A DNA stretch of 8,556 bases from the NCBI GenBank assembly GCA_947446335.1, contig CANFGA010000105.1, forward strand, positions 1-8,556, read 5' to 3'. Shown here piece after piece: positions 6,634 to 8,556 of this stretch. The first letter of the stretch is position 1. Each line of letters begins with the position of its first letter. Source of the DNA: Oxalobacteraceae bacterium (lineage in GTDB: Bacteria; Pseudomonadota; Gammaproteobacteria; Burkholderiales; Burkholderiaceae_D). A program made the translations under genes and the position numbers. The notes below the pieces were generated by a model. The model made no database searches, had not been told where the DNA came from, and saw only the letters and a list, made by a program, of their open reading frames with translations.

Positions 6634-7293
6634 TCAGACGCCGTAGCGTGTGCGATAAGCGGTCACCGCCGCCTGGTATTGGGCCAGTTCCGGAGCGGCG
6701 CCGCTGGCCAAGTAGGCGAACAGATCGTCCAAATTGGCGATCGAGATCACCGGGATGCCATACTGCTGGCTCACTTCCTGCACCGCCGAGTGCGGCGTCA
6801 ACTGGCCGTCCGGGCCGGAGCGCTCCATCCGGTCGAGCGCGATCAAGACCGCGCACGGGGTGGCGCCGGCGGCGCGGATCAGGTCGACCGATTCGCGCAC
6901 CGAGGTGCCGGCCGAGATCACGTCGTCGATGATCACGACCTTGCCCTGCAGCGGCGCACCGACGATGTTGCCGCCCTCGCCGTGCGCCTTGGCTTCCTTG
7001 CGGTTGTAGGCAAAACCGGTGTTGCGGCCCTTGCCGGCGAGCGCGACCGCGGTGGCCGAGGCCAGCGTGATCCCCTTGTAGGCCGGGCCAAACAGCATGT
7101 CGAATTCGACACCGGAATCGAGCAGCGTTTGCGCGTAGAACTGCGCCAGATTGGACAACGTTGCGCCATCGTTGAACAGACCGGCATTGAAAAAGTAGGG
7201 CGACTGGCGCCCGGCCTTGGTCGTGAAGTCGCCGAACCGCAGCACTCCCGTCGACACTGAAAACGCGATAAACTGTTGGCGCAAATTGTTCAC
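6634..7293 (-). CDS. pyrE: Orotate phosphoribosyltransferase
   Basis: A 219-residue cytosolic enzyme (E. coli 213) that joins orotate and PRPP to give orotidine 5'-monophosphate, the fifth step of de novo pyrimidine synthesis. Visible features are TTKAGRQSPYFFNAG (24-38, with K26), FGPAYKGITLA (68-78), the mobile loop NRKEAKAHGEGG (97-108) and the PRPP-binding motif VVIIDDVISAGTS (119-131). The start is GTG at 7293, supported by GAGGA five bases upstream and by the family-typical N-terminus; no ATG fits. A promoter lies 29 bases upstream. The implied leader of about 20 nt is too short for an enterobacterial-type pyrE attenuator. The gene stands alone, convergent with gatB and divergent from the exonuclease III gene. 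Confidence 0.97.
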   Translation of the reverse strand: MNNLRQQFIAFSVSTGVLRFGDFTTKAGRQSPYFFNAGLFNDGATLSNLAQFYAQTLLDSGVEFDMLFGPAYKGITLASATAVALAGKGRNTGFAYNRKEAKAHGEGGNIVGAPLQGKVVIIDDVISAGTSVRESVDLIRAAGATPCAVLIALDRMERSGPDGQLTPHSAVQEVSQQYGIPVISIANLDDLFAYLASGAAPELAQYQAAVTAYRTRYGV

Positions 7294-7298
7294 GGTGA

Positions 7299-7303
7299 TC
7301 CTC
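7299..7303 (-). promoter_or_regulatory. Ribosome binding site of pyrE (GAGGA)
   Basis: GAGGA on the minus strand, five bases before the GTG at 7293. It decides the non-ATG start of pyrE and is the clearest Shine-Dalgarno sequence in the window. Confidence 0.8.
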
Positions 7304-7321
7304 TATTTTTGATGTGCCCGT

Positions 7322-7350
7322 ATTCTAATGCCAGCGCCAGCGCGCGACAA
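7322..7350 (-). promoter_or_regulatory. Sigma-70-type promoter of pyrE
   Basis: On the minus strand, TTGTCG (7350-7345, four of six matches to TTGACA) is followed by exactly 17 bases and TAGAAT (7327-7322, five of six matches to TATAAT). Transcription would start near 7315, giving a leader of about 20 nt containing the GAGGA site. Spacing, position and strand all fit pyrE. Confidence 0.7.
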
Positions 7351-7409
7351 TCGTCGGTACCGCCCCAGCCTTGTTTTCCACCGTCATTTTTTATTTCTAT
7401 CCTCAACTC

Positions 7410-8207
7410 ATGCCAAAAATCATTTCCGCCAATCTCAACGGGATCCGCTCCGCATCCAGAAAAGGCTTTTTCGAATGGATGGCGGCGCAAGCGGCCGACC
7501 TGATCTGCGTCCAGGAATTGAAGGCGCAAGCGCCCGACATGACGCCAGAATTCCTCAATCCCGAGGGCTACCACGGCCATTTCCACTATGCGCAAAAGAA
7601 GGGCTATTCGGGCGCCGGCATTTACAGCAAAGCCAAACCCGATGCCGTCCACATCGGCTTTGGCAGCGAAGAATTCGATGCCGAGGGCCGCTATGTGCGC
7701 TGCGACTTTGGCGCTCTGTCGGTGGTGTCGGTATATTGCCCGTCCGGATCGTCCGGTCCCGAGCGCCAGGAGGCAAAGTTCCGCTTCATGGACCTGTTCC
7801 TGCCGCATTTGCTGGCCTTGAAGGTCGAGGGCCGCGAAATCGTCATCTGCGGCGACTGGAATATCGCGCACCATGAAATCGATTTGAAGAATTGGAAGGG
7901 CAATAAGAAAAATTCCGGCTTCCTGCCCGAAGAGCGCGCGTGGCTGAGCCGCGTGTTCGACGAGGTCGGCCTGGTCGACGTGCACCGCGCCATCGACCCG
8001 CGCGAAGATCAATTCACTTGGTGGAGCAACCGCGGCCAGGCCTGGGCCAAGAACGTGGGCTGGCGCATCGATTACCAGGTCGCCACCCCCGGCCTCGCGG
8101 CGCAAGCGTCCACGGTCGAAATCTACAAGGACGAGCGCTTTTCCGACCATGCGCCGTTGACGATCGACTATGTCCCTGTTGTATCTTTGCCTGCATCGGC
8201 CATTTAG
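7410..8207 (+). CDS. xthA: Exodeoxyribonuclease III / AP endonuclease family
   Basis: A 265-residue protein, close to E. coli ExoIII (268). It belongs to the endonuclease/exonuclease/phosphatase fold and would cleave abasic sites and trim 3' blocked ends in base-excision repair with magnesium. Catalytic blocks are ISANLNGIRSA (5-15, N8), ICVQELKAQ (32-40, metal ligand E36), YSGAGIYSK (66-74), VYCPSGS (108-114, Y109), CGDWNIAH (147-154, D149 and N151), WRIDYQVATPGL (218-229, D221) and FSDHAPLTIDY (244-254, D246-H247 pair). The ATG at 7410 gives the standard MPKIIS start; an upstream TTG at 7371 would add 13 unsupported residues. No clear ribosome binding site is seen. It diverges from pyrE over 116 bp and its TAG overlaps the stop of the next gene. 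Function is secure at family level; the symbol is by best resemblance. Confidence 0.93.
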   Translation: MPKIISANLNGIRSASRKGFFEWMAAQAADLICVQELKAQAPDMTPEFLNPEGYHGHFHYAQKKGYSGAGIYSKAKPDAVHIGFGSEEFDAEGRYVRCDFGALSVVSVYCPSGSSGPERQEAKFRFMDLFLPHLLALKVEGREIVICGDWNIAHHEIDLKNWKGNKKNSGFLPEERAWLSRVFDEVGLVDVHRAIDPREDQFTWWSNRGQAWAKNVGWRIDYQVATPGLAAQASTVEIYKDERFSDHAPLTIDYVPVVSLPASAI

Positions 8208-8556
8208 CCAGCGAGCGTGCGCGCGCTGTCGAAGCGGCGCAGCTCACCGCTGAACGGGTCGACGAACGATACCGCGCGCGCCAGCAATTGCAGCGGCTGC
8301 GACATGTCGTCCTGCTTGCACGGCAACGCGTGCGGATAGAACGCATCGTTGATGATGGGAACCCCAAGCGCGGCCATGTGCACCCGCAACTGGTGCTTGC
8401 GCCCTGTGCGCGGCTGCAAGCGATACAACGCCAGATCGCCGCGCTGTTCGATGACGTCGATCGAGGTTTCCGAATTGGGCTCGCCGTCGACTTCCTGCAT
8501 CCGGAAGAACGGCGTGCCTTCGACCATGCGGCTGCGGTGCACGAATGGAAAGGCGC
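8204..8556 (-). CDS. RluA-family RNA pseudouridine synthase, C-terminal fragment
   Basis: The gene enters from the right edge; about 117 C-terminal codons are visible and read open to the window end, beginning AFPFVHRSRM. The block LQPRTGRKHQLRVHMAALG followed by VPIINDAFYP is the conserved RluA-family motif near the active site, and LLARAVSFVDPFSGELRRF is the usual C-terminal strand (where RluA-type enzymes have LHA-like residues). The catalytic aspartate motif (HRLDxxTSG) lies outside the window, so activity and target (23S rRNA or tRNA uridine) cannot be judged. Its TAA overlaps the exonuclease III stop. No terminator is seen at its 3' end. Confidence 0.9.
   Translation of the reverse strand, partial: AFPFVHRSRMVEGTPFFRMQEVDGEPNSETSIDVIEQRGDLALYRLQPRTGRKHQLRVHMAALGVPIINDAFYPHALPCKQDDMSQPLQLLARAVSFVDPFSGELRRFDSARTLAG

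Noticed and set aside
7294..7409. Pyrimidine-responsive attenuator upstream of pyrE
   Set aside because: The promoter at 7322-7350 leaves only about 20 nt of leader, and no hairpin with a T-run is present before the GTG.
1..8556. A hidden novel system, mobile element, CRISPR array or structural RNA gene
   Set aside because: Both strands are filled by recognised housekeeping genes with tight spacing. No array-like repeats, transposase, integrase, tRNA cloverleaf or unexplained gene cluster was seen.

Overview
The window looks like chromosomal core DNA of a betaproteobacterium. The high-GC codon use, the protein sequences and the gene order (a cell-shape operon divergent from gatCAB, followed by pyrE and an exonuclease III gene) point to Burkholderiales, probably an Oxalobacteraceae-like member. 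The taxonomic call rests on recall of family sequences and synteny, not on a search.

Left part (1-2875, minus strand): the rod-shape operon mreB-mreC-mreD-mrdA. MreB is the actin-like filament, MreC and MreD are its membrane partners, and mrdA (PBP2, first 49 codons only) is the elongasome transpeptidase. The mreC stop and mreD start overlap as ATGA. A strong hairpin without a T-tract sits between mreB and mreC.

Middle (2876-3195): a 320-bp divergent control region between mreB and gatC. It holds two adjacent opposite-facing -10-like hexamers, a small near-palindrome, a repeat cluster and a short hairpin just upstream of gatC.

Right-centre (3196-6567, plus strand): gatC-gatA-gatB, the complete tRNA-dependent amidotransferase that converts mischarged Asp-tRNA(Asn) and/or Glu-tRNA(Gln). 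A symmetric A-stem-T terminator (6588-6628) separates gatB from the convergent pyrE.

Right end: pyrE (minus, GTG start, with a recognisable promoter and ribosome binding site) diverges from an exonuclease III (xthA-type) gene (plus). The exonuclease gene converges on, and overlaps by four bases, the 3' end of an RluA-family pseudouridine synthase gene (minus, cut by the window edge).

All genes are intact apart from the two cut by the window edges. I see no tRNA, rRNA, insertion sequence, CRISPR array, prophage or defence genes, and no undescribed multi-gene system. The points worth a second look are regulatory or architectural: the mreB-mreC hairpin, the repeat tail of MreC, the divergent promoter region and the overlapping convergent stop codons.
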